64,000 bases of DNA. Origin: Rugamonas sp. A1-17 (GTDB lineage: Bacteria; Pseudomonadota; Gammaproteobacteria; Burkholderiales; Burkholderiaceae_D). Below the pieces are notes generated by a model, which worked only from the letters and a program-made list of their open reading frames with translations, searched no databases and was not told the origin of the DNA. Both the position numbers and the translations under genes were made by a program. Of the stretch, positions 8,210 through 17,074 are shown piece by piece; the first letter of the stretch is position 1, and each line of letters opens with the position of its first letter. The stretch lies in contig JAJLPB010000003.1 of assembly GCA_025548565.1 (NCBI GenBank), positions 434,001-498,000 on the forward strand, in the 5' to 3' direction.

Positions 8210-9612
8210 TCCGGTATCTGGTCGCCGGTCCAGATCTGGCGCTGCGGGAATAATACGGAGAATCTTGTGTAGTGCCCGGCTTGGGATTCGCACTGTATTT
8301 TACCGCCAAACGCGGTAATTACCCGCTGGCAGAATGCCAATCCCATACCGGTGCCGCCGCCATTATGCCGCGTGCTATAAAAAGGCTCAAATACATGCGG
8401 CAATACATCGTCCGGTATGCCCGCTCCGGTATCCGTCACCAATAACTGCCTGCTATTTCCATTGGTAAAGAAGGCAATTTCAACCTCGCCCCGGCCGGCC
8501 GATTTAATCGCGTGTAAAGCGTTTTTAAACAGGTTGTACAGCACGTAGACCAGCAATACATCCGAGCCGAAAAACGTGAAGTCCTCGGACGCCTTCACCA
8601 CGACCTTGTCGCGCATCGAGCTTTCAAACGGATAGCAGGCCAAGGCCTCATCCACGCATTTCTTGATTGAATGATTGGCGAAGTCGTTTCGGTTCAGGCT
8701 GCCCGCGCGGGCGGACGCCAGCATCATGTCGACAATGAAATTGGAGCGGCTGATTTCCGCCTCGATGTGCTGGGTCAGCTTGCTCAGGTAATTCAGTTGT
8801 GCTGGTTGCAATAGCGGCTTGATGTGCTGATTCTCCACCGCGCTTTGATAGCCGGCCAGCAGGTCCGGCAGGCATTTGGCCAGCACCCGCGACTGGTTGC
8901 GGATGGTCGCCAGCGGCGTGCGCATCTCGTGGGCGATGGTGGCCGCCACCTCCATCGGGTCGGCCAGCAGGTTGTGCCTTACCATGGCCTGGGCGATCAA
9001 TCCCAGGCTGGCCGCCACGAACAGCACGCCAGGCGGGTAGAACTGCACGCCGTAGTTGCATAAATAGTCGACCGAAGCGAAGAAGTAGATCAGCAGGCTG
9101 ACCAGGCAGTAGCGCAGGCGGCTTTTTTCGGTCGACACGGCCAGCTGCTGACGCTGGTAGAGCAGCCACAGGCCGCGCCCCACGACCACGATGGTTTGCA
9201 GCAGATGCAGCGCATGCAAAGGCCCCGCCTTCGGATAAAAGCCAAAGAAATAGGGATACAGGCCGGCGATCAGCCAATCCGTGCTCAGCATGACGACGCC
9301 CAGCAAGCCGGCGGTCACATAAGACAGGTCCACCCAGCGCCGCTCGCTGCGCTGCGCCGTCAGCTCGGCAATGAAATGGTAGAGCGTGGTCGGCAGGAAA
9401 AGGATGAGCAGATAGCCGAGCTTGGCCAGCGCCAGCGCTTCATGCTCGTCGTGGATCTGGAATAGTACGGCCCAGGTGAATTGCCAGCAAAACGTGGTCG
9501 CGCATAGCAGGAAGAACGTCAGGCTGATGCGGCTTACCCCGCGCGAATGCAACACATAGGCGCCGTAGCAAAGGAAGAGCAGGGAGACCACGGCGGGCAG
9601 TAGGGAATGCAT
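8206..9612 (-). CDS. Sensor histidine kinase with 7-TM input domain
   Basis: A 468-residue membrane kinase. Seven hydrophobic segments occupy roughly residues 5-22, 32-52, 66-86, 97-117, 131-152, 167-183 and 193-210, the layout of the 7TM histidine-kinase input module. The H-box ATIAHEMRTPL carries the phospho-acceptor His228. The ATPase domain has an N-box (NLFKNALHAI), a G1 box (DTGAGIP) and a G2 box (GGGTGMGLAF), so it looks active. No receiver domain is attached and no response regulator lies beside it, so its partner is elsewhere. The ligand is unknown. About 200 bases separate its start from the divergent thioesterase gene; nothing specific was found there. Confidence 0.88.
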   Translation of the reverse strand: MHSLLPAVVSLLFLCYGAYVLHSRGVSRISLTFFLLCATTFCWQFTWAVLFQIHDEHEALALAKLGYLLILFLPTTLYHFIAELTAQRSERRWVDLSYVTAGLLGVVMLSTDWLIAGLYPYFFGFYPKAGPLHALHLLQTIVVVGRGLWLLYQRQQLAVSTEKSRLRYCLVSLLIYFFASVDYLCNYGVQFYPPGVLFVAASLGLIAQAMVRHNLLADPMEVAATIAHEMRTPLATIRNQSRVLAKCLPDLLAGYQSAVENQHIKPLLQPAQLNYLSKLTQHIEAEISRSNFIVDMMLASARAGSLNRNDFANHSIKKCVDEALACYPFESSMRDKVVVKASEDFTFFGSDVLLVYVLYNLFKNALHAIKSAGRGEVEIAFFTNGNSRQLLVTDTGAGIPDDVLPHVFEPFYSTRHNGGGTGMGLAFCQRVITAFGGKIQCESQAGHYTRFSVLFPQRQIWTGDQIPD

Positions 9613-9811
9613 GCGCTTTTTCCAACGAACTGAGGACGATTAGGTCGAAGTATTGCGCGTGTTGATATAGCTCGCTTGATTATTGAATAGGTGTTTGCGT
9701 TTTATCAAACAAGCACATGGGAAATCCGCTTTAAGTGTTCCTGTCCGGCTTGCGGGCAACGTTCTCGGCCGTCGGCCAGGGCGATCCAACTCATCTTAAA
9801 GGGGAATTCCC

Positions 9812-10270
9812 ATGCTGCTGCACGCCACCGAAGTAGAAATGTCCGAAATCACCGCTGCGAACGCCATCAACGCCAAGCAGACTTTTACCCATGCCCTGAC
9901 GATTTTCCTGAAGGACTCCAACGCTTACGGCAACACGTATTTCGCGCGGTATTTCGAATGGCAGGGGATTTGCCGTGAGAAGTGGTTCTTCGATTGCATT
10001 TCGCGCGACATGCTGCACAACGAAGGCGTGTTCATCACCAAGCGCGCCGAGCAGGACTACCTGCAGGAGACTTTCCCTTTCCAGGAGATTCATTGCGAGT
10101 TGAATGCATTTGACGTAAGGAAGTGCTCATTTTGGCTGGAGTTCCGCTTTTATGCGGACGGCAAGCCGGTCTCGGTCGGGCGCCAGCAGATCGTCTTTGC
10201 CAACCATGCAAAGCAGATCACAGCTTTGCCCGAGCTGGTGATCGCCCGCATCAAGCGCTACGCCAAGTAG
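9812..10270 (+). CDS. Hotdog-fold acyl-CoA thioesterase
   Basis: A 152-residue 4HBT-type hotdog protein that should hydrolyse acyl thioesters. The N-terminal motif FLKDSNAYGNTYFARYFEW has the Asp-x-x-x-x-Gly-x-x arrangement of 4-hydroxybenzoyl-CoA/polyketide-type thioesterases. The middle (KCSFWLEFRFY) is the central helix-to-strand region. The ATG at 9812 has AAGGGG at 9798-9803. A second Met at 9839 is a less well-supported start. It stands alone, convergent with the DUF885 peptidase gene, with a GC-rich hairpin between them. Its substrate cannot be read from the sequence. Confidence 0.8.
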   Translation: MLLHATEVEMSEITAANAINAKQTFTHALTIFLKDSNAYGNTYFARYFEWQGICREKWFFDCISRDMLHNEGVFITKRAEQDYLQETFPFQEIHCELNAFDVRKCSFWLEFRFYADGKPVSVGRQQIVFANHAKQITALPELVIARIKRYAK

Positions 10271-10276
10271 GGCGGA

Positions 10277-10299
10277 GGGCGGGCTCTTGCGGCCCGCCC
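10277..10299. terminator. Hairpin between convergent genes
   Basis: An 8-bp perfect stem (GGGCGGGC 10277-10284 with GCCCGCCC 10292-10299) and a 7-base loop lie between two converging genes. There is no T-run, so terminator function is likely but not certain. Confidence 0.5.
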
Positions 10300-10305
10300 C
10301 GTGGT

Positions 10306-12120
10306 TTACTTCTGCGCCGCGATCCAGCGATCGACTTTTTCCTCCAGCAGGGCCAGCGGCAGCGTGCCGTCGCCCAGTACCACGGCGTGGAACTTCGGCA
10401 GGCTGAACTTGTCTCCCAGCGCCTTGGCCGCGCGCTGGCGCAGTTCGACGATTTTCAGCGATCCGATCTTGTAGCCCAGCGCTTGGCCCGGCCAGGCCAT
10501 ATAGCGTTCGGTTTCGGTCTTGGCGGAATTGTCATAACCCAGCGTGTCATGCATGTACTGGATGCTCTGCTCGCGGGTCCAGCCTTGCGCGTGCATGCCG
10601 GTGTCGACCACCAGACGGGTGGCGCGCAGCAGTTCATCGTTCAGGTGGCCGAAGTACTGCGCCGGATCGTCGAACAAGCCCATCTCCTTGCCCAGCGTTT
10701 CCGCGTACAGCGCCCAGCCTTCGGTAAAGGCGTTGTTGCCGCCATATTTGCGGAAGTTAGGCAGATTTAGCTCTTGCATCAGCGCGATGTGGAAGTGATG
10801 GCCGGGCTTGCCTTCGTGCAGGAACAGCGTGGTCATGCCGGTGCTGCCGTATTTGGCCGGATCGTTCACCACCGACCAGAACACACCGGGGCGCGAACCG
10901 TCGCCGGCCGGCGCCGTGTAGTGGTCCGACGCGGTGGCGCGGCTCAGTTCTGGTTCCAGGCGCAGGTCCAGCTTGGCTTTTGGCAGCAGCGTGAACATCA
11001 GCGGCAGCTTGGTGTCCAGCACATCGTTCAGCTTGCGGTAGACGGCCTGGACTTCGTCCTCGGTCTTGAATGGGTAGAACTTCGGCTGCGCCGCCACCCA
11101 CACCGGCAGGCCGGACGCGGGGCCGGTATAGCCGAGCTTGGGACCCAGCACTTCAAACTGGGCCTGGATGCGTGCGACTTCCCTCAGCCCGATGGCATGG
11201 ATTTCATCGGGTTTGAGCGACGTTGTGGTGGCGCCGGCCACACGCGCCTGATACCACGCGGCCCCGTTCGGCAGCGCGCCCAGGCCGGTCGTGGTGCGGC
11301 AGGCTGGAACGTATTCCTTTTCCAGGAAGGTGGCCAGGCGGGCCAGCGCCGGCATCAATTGCTCGCCGACAGTCTTGCGGTAGGCGGCGGTCAGGCGCTG
11401 CTTGTCGGCGTCGGCAAAGGTGGCCGGCAACTTGGTGATGGGCGTGTAGAAAATATTGCTTTCCGGCGTGGCACTGACCAGTTTCTGGAACTGCGGCAGA
11501 CCCGATTCCATGATGGCCTTCGGCTCGGTGATGCCTTGCTTCATGCCCTCGCGCATATTGGCGATGGCCTGGTCTATCCAGGCCGGCAACTGGCTGATAC
11601 GGCTCAGGTAAGCGTCGTATTCCTTGACGGTGCCGATCGGCTGCGAGCCTTCGCCGCCCGCGTAGTTGGCCAGCGTAACCGGCACGCTGTCCATCTGGTT
11701 GATCGGAAGCAGATGTTCGGGGAACTTCTCCATCGCCAGCAGTTCATTCAGCTCGTAGCCGAGGATGTCGTAGTTGATGCGGTCGCCGTTGTCCAGCTGG
11801 GCGCGCTTGATCGCCTTCAGGCGGGCGGCGAATTGGCGATGCAGTTTGAACTGCTGGGCGCGCTTGGCCGGGGCGATGCTCAGGCCCAGTTGGTCGTCGA
11901 AACGGTTGTCGCCGTTTTCCGTGGCGTTGAGCGGATCGAAGCGGGCGTTGGCGTCGTAGTACTGGTCGGCGAGGGCCAGCAGCGCCTTGTGGGCCGGCGC
12001 GGCGCTTACTTGTGGAACGGCGGCCGGTGCGGCGGCGCCGGCCGCCAATGGCGCGAACGCCAGCATCACGGCGGCTGCCAGCGGGGCAAGAATAGCAAAG
12101 GTGTGGCGGCGATGCGTCAT
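10306..12120 (-). CDS. Secreted DUF885 family zinc peptidase
   Basis: A 604-residue DUF885 protein. The N-terminus (MTHRRHTFAILAPLAAAVMLAFAPLAAGA) is a signal peptide, so it is exported. The metal signature HEGKPGHHFH is present, with a downstream glutamate in AFTEGWALYAE that is typical of this thermolysin-like family. The length is usual for DUF885. The start has GAGGAAG upstream. It is divergent from the PEP-CTERM gene, and a perfect 15-bp palindrome lies between their starts. The exact substrate is not known; exported homologues are generally annotated as peptidases. Confidence 0.88.
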   Translation of the reverse strand: MTHRRHTFAILAPLAAAVMLAFAPLAAGAAAPAAVPQVSAAPAHKALLALADQYYDANARFDPLNATENGDNRFDDQLGLSIAPAKRAQQFKLHRQFAARLKAIKRAQLDNGDRINYDILGYELNELLAMEKFPEHLLPINQMDSVPVTLANYAGGEGSQPIGTVKEYDAYLSRISQLPAWIDQAIANMREGMKQGITEPKAIMESGLPQFQKLVSATPESNIFYTPITKLPATFADADKQRLTAAYRKTVGEQLMPALARLATFLEKEYVPACRTTTGLGALPNGAAWYQARVAGATTTSLKPDEIHAIGLREVARIQAQFEVLGPKLGYTGPASGLPVWVAAQPKFYPFKTEDEVQAVYRKLNDVLDTKLPLMFTLLPKAKLDLRLEPELSRATASDHYTAPAGDGSRPGVFWSVVNDPAKYGSTGMTTLFLHEGKPGHHFHIALMQELNLPNFRKYGGNNAFTEGWALYAETLGKEMGLFDDPAQYFGHLNDELLRATRLVVDTGMHAQGWTREQSIQYMHDTLGYDNSAKTETERYMAWPGQALGYKIGSLKIVELRQRAAKALGDKFSLPKFHAVVLGDGTLPLALLEEKVDRWIAAQK

Positions 12121-12192
12121 AGTTTCTTCCTCGGAATGTCACAAAATTGGCGCCTAGCATAAGCCATTGCGAGGCGGCGCTGGGACAATTTT

Positions 12193-12207
12193 TGTATCGG
12201 CGATACA
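12193..12207. promoter_or_regulatory. Palindromic operator candidate
   Basis: TGTATCG-G-CGATACA is a perfect 7+1+7 palindrome in the 211-bp divergent region between the DUF885 peptidase and PEP-CTERM genes. Its form fits a dimeric repressor site. The regulator is unknown. Confidence 0.45.
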
Positions 12208-12331
12208 TTGTTTTTCCTTGGAAATTTTAACTTCAAATTTGCAAGCATAATTGTTCAAAGAACATAAAAAAACGGCGTATGCTGAGAACTCGGTCGCGTG
12301 ACTTGCACCGCACTACACACTGGAGGATGGC

Positions 12332-12991
12332 ATGAAGAAAATCATGAAAGCCGCAAGGGCACTGGCGTTGGCCGCACCGTTGGCGGCATCCGCGGTAACG
12401 CCGACCGTCAGCTGGACCTCCTGGGCCAACGTCGGCAGCGGCAACCTGACGCAGAACGCCCAGACGATCACGGTCACCTACACGGGCGACACGATAGGCC
12501 TCGATTACAGTTCCAGCATCTATGATGTACCCTCGTCGTTCACCAACGCCGAAGTGACCAATACACCCGGCAGCAACGGCACCATTCTGATGACGGGTGG
12601 CAATGCCACTGTCAATAACTTCCATTTCAGCCAGGCGGTGATCGATCCGTATATCGACGTGTTCAGCGTCGGCCAGGGCGGTGTGCCGGTAAGCTTTGTA
12701 TTCCTCAATGGCAGTCTCACCATCCTCAGCCAGGGAACCGGACATTGGGGCGGCGGTACATTGACCAATAGCGGCTTGGTCGTCACCGGCTTCGAAGGCA
12801 ATGGATTACTGAAATTTAGCGGAAGTTATACCGATATCAGCTTCGTCACCCCCAACAGCGAGTACTACTACGGCGCCACGGTCGGGGCGGCCATCACGGC
12901 GGAGGTGCCGGAGCCGGAAACCTACGCCACGTTGATGGCCGGACTGGGCCTGCTCGGCGTGCTGGCCCGCCGCCGCAACGCCGCATCCTGA
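12332..12991 (+). CDS. PEP-CTERM sorting-domain protein
   Basis: A 219-residue exported protein. An N-terminal signal (MKKIMKAARALALAAPLAASA) is followed by a beta-rich body with many Gly, Ser, Thr and Asn residues. It ends with EVPEPETYATLMAGLGLLGVLARRRNAAS: a VPEP motif, a hydrophobic span and an arginine cluster. This is the tripartite signal processed by exosortase in EPS-producing bacteria. The body has no recognised domain. GGAGG at 12322-12326 supports the start. No exosortase gene is in the window. A strong terminator follows. Confidence 0.88.
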   Translation: MKKIMKAARALALAAPLAASAVTPTVSWTSWANVGSGNLTQNAQTITVTYTGDTIGLDYSSSIYDVPSSFTNAEVTNTPGSNGTILMTGGNATVNNFHFSQAVIDPYIDVFSVGQGGVPVSFVFLNGSLTILSQGTGHWGGGTLTNSGLVVTGFEGNGLLKFSGSYTDISFVTPNSEYYYGATVGAAITAEVPEPETYATLMAGLGLLGVLARRRNAAS

Positions 12992-13018
12992 TTCAAGCAT
13001 AACAAAGCAGCACAGCCT

Positions 13019-13048
13019 GGCCGCTGCCCTCGGGGAGCGGCCTTTTTT
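13019..13048 (+). terminator. Rho-independent terminator after the PEP-CTERM gene
   Basis: Stem GGCCGCT (13019-13025) with AGCGGCC (13036-13042), then six T. It sits just before the end of the convergent HPP gene and may serve both. Confidence 0.85.
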
Positions 13049-13050
13049 AT

Positions 13051-14214
13051 TCAGGCCGCCGCTTCGGCGAAGCGGCTCTCGTACAGCGCGGCCACCAGGT
13101 CCGACTGGGTGATGATGCCGGCGAAACGCTGCTCCTCGTCGACGATGGGGATGTGGTGGAAACCGGAATCCGCCATCAGCGGTACCAGGTCGACGATCGG
13201 CGTGTCCAATCGCGCGGTGGTCGGGTGCTGGGTCATGATCTGGCCGACCACTTCAGCCTTTTCGGTGTGGGTTACGCCGCTTTTGCGCAGGAATCGCTGC
13301 AGTTGATGGCGGATGCTGCGATAGTCGTCCAGCCCGCCATGTTCCAGGAAATCCGTCTGCGTGACGATGCCGATTACCCGCCGCGCGCGGTTGAGCACAG
13401 GCAGCGCGGCCACGCGGTGCGCGCGCATCTGCTGCCAGGCTTCATCAAGGCTGGTGCCGAACTCGGCGCTGATGATGTCGCGCGACATGATGTCGGCGCA
13501 GCTGATGATGCCGAAGCGGCGCTGGTAGGCGCGCTGCTCGGTCTGCATGAACAGCGATTCCAGCTCGTCGCGGCTGATGTCCAGCACCTGGTTGTATTGC
13601 TTGAGCACGGCGTCCAGGTCTTCCGGCTTGAAGCCCAGCCGCACGGTCGGCACGGCGTCCTTGGTCGCGTGCGGGTTCGGATGCGCGCTCTGCTGCGCAT
13701 GGGGATAGCGCCTTCCGGTCAGGTTGTTGTACAGCATGGCCATGACGGCCAGCAGCGCCGTGTCGGCCAGCACCGTCACCAGCGGGAAGGCGAAGCCGGC
13801 CGCATGGATGGCCGGGCCGCCGATCACCGCGGTCAGCGCCACCGCGCCGCCCGGCGGATGCAGGCAGCGCAGCGCGAACATCGCGGCGATCGCCGTGCTG
13901 GCGGCCAGCGCGCACAGCAGCGGCGTCGACAGCACGTCGCCGAAGTAGCGCACGCACAGCACGCCCATCAGGCCGCTGACCACATTGCCGCCGATGGCAG
14001 ACCACGGCTGAGCCAGCGGGCTGGCCGGCAGCGCGAACAGCAGCACGGATGAGGCCCCTATCGGCGCGACCAGGAACAGGGCGCCGGGCGCCATGGATTG
14101 CCCGAGCAGGGCGGTCAATAGCAGGCCGAACAGGGCGCCGCCGGCGGCGCGCAATTGTTCGCGGCGGCTGGCGGTGGTGGGGCTGGGCAGCCAGCGGTCG
14201 AGCAGTGCGCGCAT
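13051..14214 (-). CDS. HPP family membrane protein with tandem CBS domains
   Basis: The N-terminal ~170 residues hold about four to five membrane segments, including the family's LRCLHPPGGAVAL motif. The C-terminal part has two CBS modules (around ISCADIMSRDIIS...VIGIVTQTDF and VVGQIMTQHPTTA...FAGIITQSDL), which typically bind adenosyl ligands and gate membrane proteins. HPP proteins have been linked to transport, including of nitrite in plastids and cyanobacteria, but the substrate here is not evident. The ATG at 14214 is used here (387 residues). A TTG at 14244 would add ten residues but has no ribosome-binding site and lies in a TAATAT-containing promoter-like stretch. Confidence 0.85.
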   Translation of the reverse strand: MRALLDRWLPSPTTASRREQLRAAGGALFGLLLTALLGQSMAPGALFLVAPIGASSVLLFALPASPLAQPWSAIGGNVVSGLMGVLCVRYFGDVLSTPLLCALAASTAIAAMFALRCLHPPGGAVALTAVIGGPAIHAAGFAFPLVTVLADTALLAVMAMLYNNLTGRRYPHAQQSAHPNPHATKDAVPTVRLGFKPEDLDAVLKQYNQVLDISRDELESLFMQTEQRAYQRRFGIISCADIMSRDIISAEFGTSLDEAWQQMRAHRVAALPVLNRARRVIGIVTQTDFLEHGGLDDYRSIRHQLQRFLRKSGVTHTEKAEVVGQIMTQHPTTARLDTPIVDLVPLMADSGFHHIPIVDEEQRFAGIITQSDLVAALYESRFAEAAA

Positions 14215-14276
14215 GGGCTTAATCAAGTATTTGATATGGGACAAATATTATCCCATGCTCGGCCCGCCACTGCACA

Positions 14277-14753
14277 TTATTGGTGCGAAACCAGCTCCAG
14301 TGGCAACGCCGTGGTGATCTTGATCTGCTCCATCGAAAACGCCGACGATACCCCGGTCAGCTGCGCCACTTTAATCAACTTCTTGTAAAACCTGTCATAT
14401 CCTTCGATATCGCTCGTTACCACCTTCAACAGGTAATCGATGTCGCCGCTCATGCGGTGGAACTCCTGCACTTCCGGCAAGGCGACCACGGCCGCGGCGA
14501 AGCGCGCCAGCCATTTGTCGTCGTGCTGGCTGGTCCGCACGCTGACAAACACCGTCACCGGCAAGCCCACCTTGCGGCGGTTGACGATGGCCACGCGGCT
14601 TTCGATATAGCCCTCCTCTTCCAACCGCCGCACCCGCTTCCAGCACGGCGTGGTGGATAGCCCGACCCGCTCGCTGAGCTGGGCGATCGACAGCGTGCCG
14701 TCGCCTTGCAATGCAGACAAAATTGCATAATCGTAGCGATCCAGTTGATTCAT
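14277..14753 (-). CDS. Lrp/AsnC family transcriptional regulator
   Basis: A 158-residue Lrp-type regulator. Residues 1-60 carry the HTH (LDRYDYAILSALQGDGTLSIAQL, then LSTTPCWKRVRRLEEEGYI). The rest is the ligand-sensing RAM domain (VQEFHRMSGDIDYLLKV). AGGA precedes the ATG at 14753. It is divergent from the cysteine desulfurase fusion gene over only 120 bases, and such pairs often mean that the regulator controls the neighbour. Some Lrp relatives respond to cysteine, so cysteine is a plausible ligand; this is inference. The frame stays open far upstream, antisense to the desulfurase; that extension is not coding. Confidence 0.92.
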   Translation of the reverse strand: MNQLDRYDYAILSALQGDGTLSIAQLSERVGLSTTPCWKRVRRLEEEGYIESRVAIVNRRKVGLPVTVFVSVRTSQHDDKWLARFAAAVVALPEVQEFHRMSGDIDYLLKVVTSDIEGYDRFYKKLIKVAQLTGVSSAFSMEQIKITTALPLELVSHQ

Positions 14754-14787
14754 TCTATTTTTTCCTAAATTTAAGCATGGCGATGCT

Positions 14788-14805
14788 ATATCGGATGCAT
14801 ATCGG
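14788..14805. promoter_or_regulatory. Direct repeats, candidate Lrp-type operator
   Basis: ATATCGG occurs at 14788-14794 and 14799-14805, one helical turn (11 bases) apart, between the divergent regulator and desulfurase genes. Confidence 0.35.
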
Positions 14806-14873
14806 GGGTATTTTAGTACATCTGTTTCCGCGCGGCTGAGTAAACTGTAGGCATCGATTACACAGGCATTCTC

Positions 14874-16919
14874 ATGACGACCGAAATCTACCTCGATGGC
14901 AACGCCACCACCGCCGTGCTGCCGGCAGCCATCGCCGCCGCGGCCGACGCCATGGGCCAGCGCTACGGCAATCCCAGCAGCAGTCACGGCACCGGCCTCC
15001 AGGCCAAAGTCTTGCTGGACCAGGCGCGCGCCTGCGCGATTCGCCTGCTGGGCGTGGGCGACGGCCGCCTGATGTTCAACAGCGGCGCCACCGAAGGCAT
15101 CCAGACCGCCGTGCTGTCGGCGCTGGTCGCGCTGCGCGAACGCCGCGAGCGGGGCGAGGCCATCGGCAGCCTGCTGGTCTACGGCGCGACCGAGCACAAG
15201 GCCGTGCCGGAAAGCCTGGCGCACTGGAACCGCCTGCTGGGCCTGAACCTGACGCTGCAAAAACTTCCGGTTGACCAGGACGGCGCGCACGACCTGGCCC
15301 AGCTGCGCGCGCTGGCGCCGCAAGCCGCGCTGGTGTGCACCATGGCCGCCAATAACGAAACCGGCGTCATCACCGACCTGGCCGCCATCGAAGCCGTGCT
15401 GGCCGAGACCGGCACCGCCGCCTACTGGCTGGTCGACTGCGTGCAGGCGCTGGGCAAGCTGGACCTGAACCTGGCCGCCACCCGCATCGACTACGCGCCG
15501 TTCTCCGGCCACAAGCTGTACGCGCCCAAAGGCGTGGGCATGCTGTACGTGCGCGCCGGCGCGCCGTTCACGCCGCTGATCATGGGCGGCGGCCAGGAGA
15601 GCGGCCAGCGTTCCGGCACCGAGAACATGGCCGGCATCGCCGCGCTGGGCGTGGTGCTGGCGGCGCTGGAACGCGGCGACACCTTCCGCAGCCACCATCA
15701 GCTGGCCAGCTACCGCGCCCGCCTGGCCGAGAGCCTGCGCGCCGCCTTGCCCGGCGTGGTGTTCAACAACCCCTTCGACAAATCGCTGCCGACCACGCTG
15801 AACTTTTCCGTGCCCGGCTTGTCGAGCCGCGAACTGATGGATGTGTTCGACGCTGCCCAGGTGCGCGTCAGCTCCGGCAGCGCCTGCTCGGCCGCAAAGG
15901 CCGCGCCCAGCTACGTGCTGGACGCCATGCACGCGCCGCTGTGGCGCAGCGCCGGCGCCATCCGCATGTCCTTCGGCCCGCTGGCGGACGAGGCCACCAT
16001 CAACGACGCCTGCCGCCGCATCGAGCGTTGCGGCGCGGCCTTGCGCGCCAGCTGCCTGATCCCGTCCGAACGCACCGCCGTGCCGCATGACGGCCTGCTG
16101 CAACTGGGCGCCGAAGGCGCGTGCAGCTGGCTGGTGCTGGACGCCGCCAGCCGCAGCTGCATCGTCATCGATCCCTTGCCGGAAATGACCGAGCGCATCG
16201 AATCCTATGTGCGCTGCCAGAACTACCAGGTGCGGGCCATCGTCAGCACCCGGGCAGATGCCGACCGCGGCGTGCTGATCGACGCGCTCGGCCGCCACTT
16301 CGACCACCACGCCGTCACCGACGCCTACGGCTGGCCGGCCGCCGCCGCCACCATCAAGCTCGGCGCGCGGACGCTGGCCAGCGTGGCGGACGGCGCCGCG
16401 TGCCACTACCTGCTGGGCGTGGCCGACGGCGACACGCTGGCGCCGCACGCGGTGCGCTTCGCCTTCAGCGCGCGGCCCGCCGTGGACGCGCTGCGTCCGC
16501 TGACCTGCGCACAAACGCTGCTGTGCCCGACCCGCGACGAACACAATCAGTTCTGCGTCGGCATGGCCGCGCCCGCCAACGCTGGTGCGCCTTCGGACAT
16601 GCAACTCGACAGCGCCGCGCTCGACGCCTTCCTGCAGGCCCATCCCGACGCCCAACTGATCGACGTGCGCGAGCCATATGAATTCGCCGCGACGGCCGCG
16701 CCCGGTCCAGGCGGACGCCAGGCCCTCAGCGTGCCGCTGGGCCGCCTGGCCGAGCACGCCAGCGACTGGCTGCGCGGCGAGCGCGCGCCGCTGGTATTTT
16801 TCTGTCGCAGCGGCAATCGCAGCCAGAAGGCCGCGCAGCTGCTGCGCCGGCTCGGCCACGCCCAGGCATACAGCCTCGGCGGCGGATTGGCGCTGGCGCC
16901 GCTCGCGAAGGCGGCCTGA
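14874..16919 (+). CDS. Cysteine desulfurase fused to a decayed MBL-like region and a rhodanese
   Basis: A 681-residue three-part protein for sulfur transfer. Residues 1-~390 are a NifS/IscS-type PLP enzyme: YLDGNATT start, ATEHKAV, Lys214 in FSGHKLYAPKG, and a persulfide-carrying Cys338 in SSGSACSAAKAAPS. Residues ~400-575 look like the metallo-beta-lactamase part of ETHE1-type persulfide dioxygenases (SWLVLDAASRSCIVIDPL). However, the metal motif expected as THxHADH reads STRADADR, so metal binding is probably lost. Residues ~590-681 are a rhodanese with the LIDVREPYEF entry and active-site Cys644 in FFCRSGNRS. The likely path is cysteine to Cys338 persulfide to Cys644. It is divergent from an Lrp regulator and ends in a terminator. 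Confidence 0.88.
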   Translation: MTTEIYLDGNATTAVLPAAIAAAADAMGQRYGNPSSSHGTGLQAKVLLDQARACAIRLLGVGDGRLMFNSGATEGIQTAVLSALVALRERRERGEAIGSLLVYGATEHKAVPESLAHWNRLLGLNLTLQKLPVDQDGAHDLAQLRALAPQAALVCTMAANNETGVITDLAAIEAVLAETGTAAYWLVDCVQALGKLDLNLAATRIDYAPFSGHKLYAPKGVGMLYVRAGAPFTPLIMGGGQESGQRSGTENMAGIAALGVVLAALERGDTFRSHHQLASYRARLAESLRAALPGVVFNNPFDKSLPTTLNFSVPGLSSRELMDVFDAAQVRVSSGSACSAAKAAPSYVLDAMHAPLWRSAGAIRMSFGPLADEATINDACRRIERCGAALRASCLIPSERTAVPHDGLLQLGAEGACSWLVLDAASRSCIVIDPLPEMTERIESYVRCQNYQVRAIVSTRADADRGVLIDALGRHFDHHAVTDAYGWPAAAATIKLGARTLASVADGAACHYLLGVADGDTLAPHAVRFAFSARPAVDALRPLTCAQTLLCPTRDEHNQFCVGMAAPANAGAPSDMQLDSAALDAFLQAHPDAQLIDVREPYEFAATAAPGPGGRQALSVPLGRLAEHASDWLRGERAPLVFFCRSGNRSQKAAQLLRRLGHAQAYSLGGGLALAPLAKAA

Positions 16920-16944
16920 TCCATTATAGGTTTCTTCCTTTACA

Positions 16945-16969
16945 AGGCCGCGCAAGCGGCCTTTTTTTT
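16945..16969 (+). terminator. Rho-independent terminator after the desulfurase gene
   Basis: GGCCGC-GCAA-GCGGCC (16946-16961, GNRA-type loop) followed by eight T. Confidence 0.92.
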
Positions 16970-17074
16970 CGTGGAAATTCTTTATGTACGTCAGCGCACA
17001 GTCGCGTCCCGTGCGCCCCCGTAGCATGCCTAAGGAGATAATTTCCTATTCGCAGAATTGAAGCGAGGTCCACG

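Noticed and set aside
8206..9612. CqsS/JqsS-type quorum-sensing kinase
   Set aside because: The input domain has seven rather than six spans, no receiver domain is attached, and no cqsA-like synthase gene is adjacent.
14754..17027. Upstream extension of the Lrp regulator frame to a 916-codon reading frame
   Set aside because: Only the last 158 codons encode the Lrp fold. The rest is antisense to the desulfurase fusion and of shadow composition.
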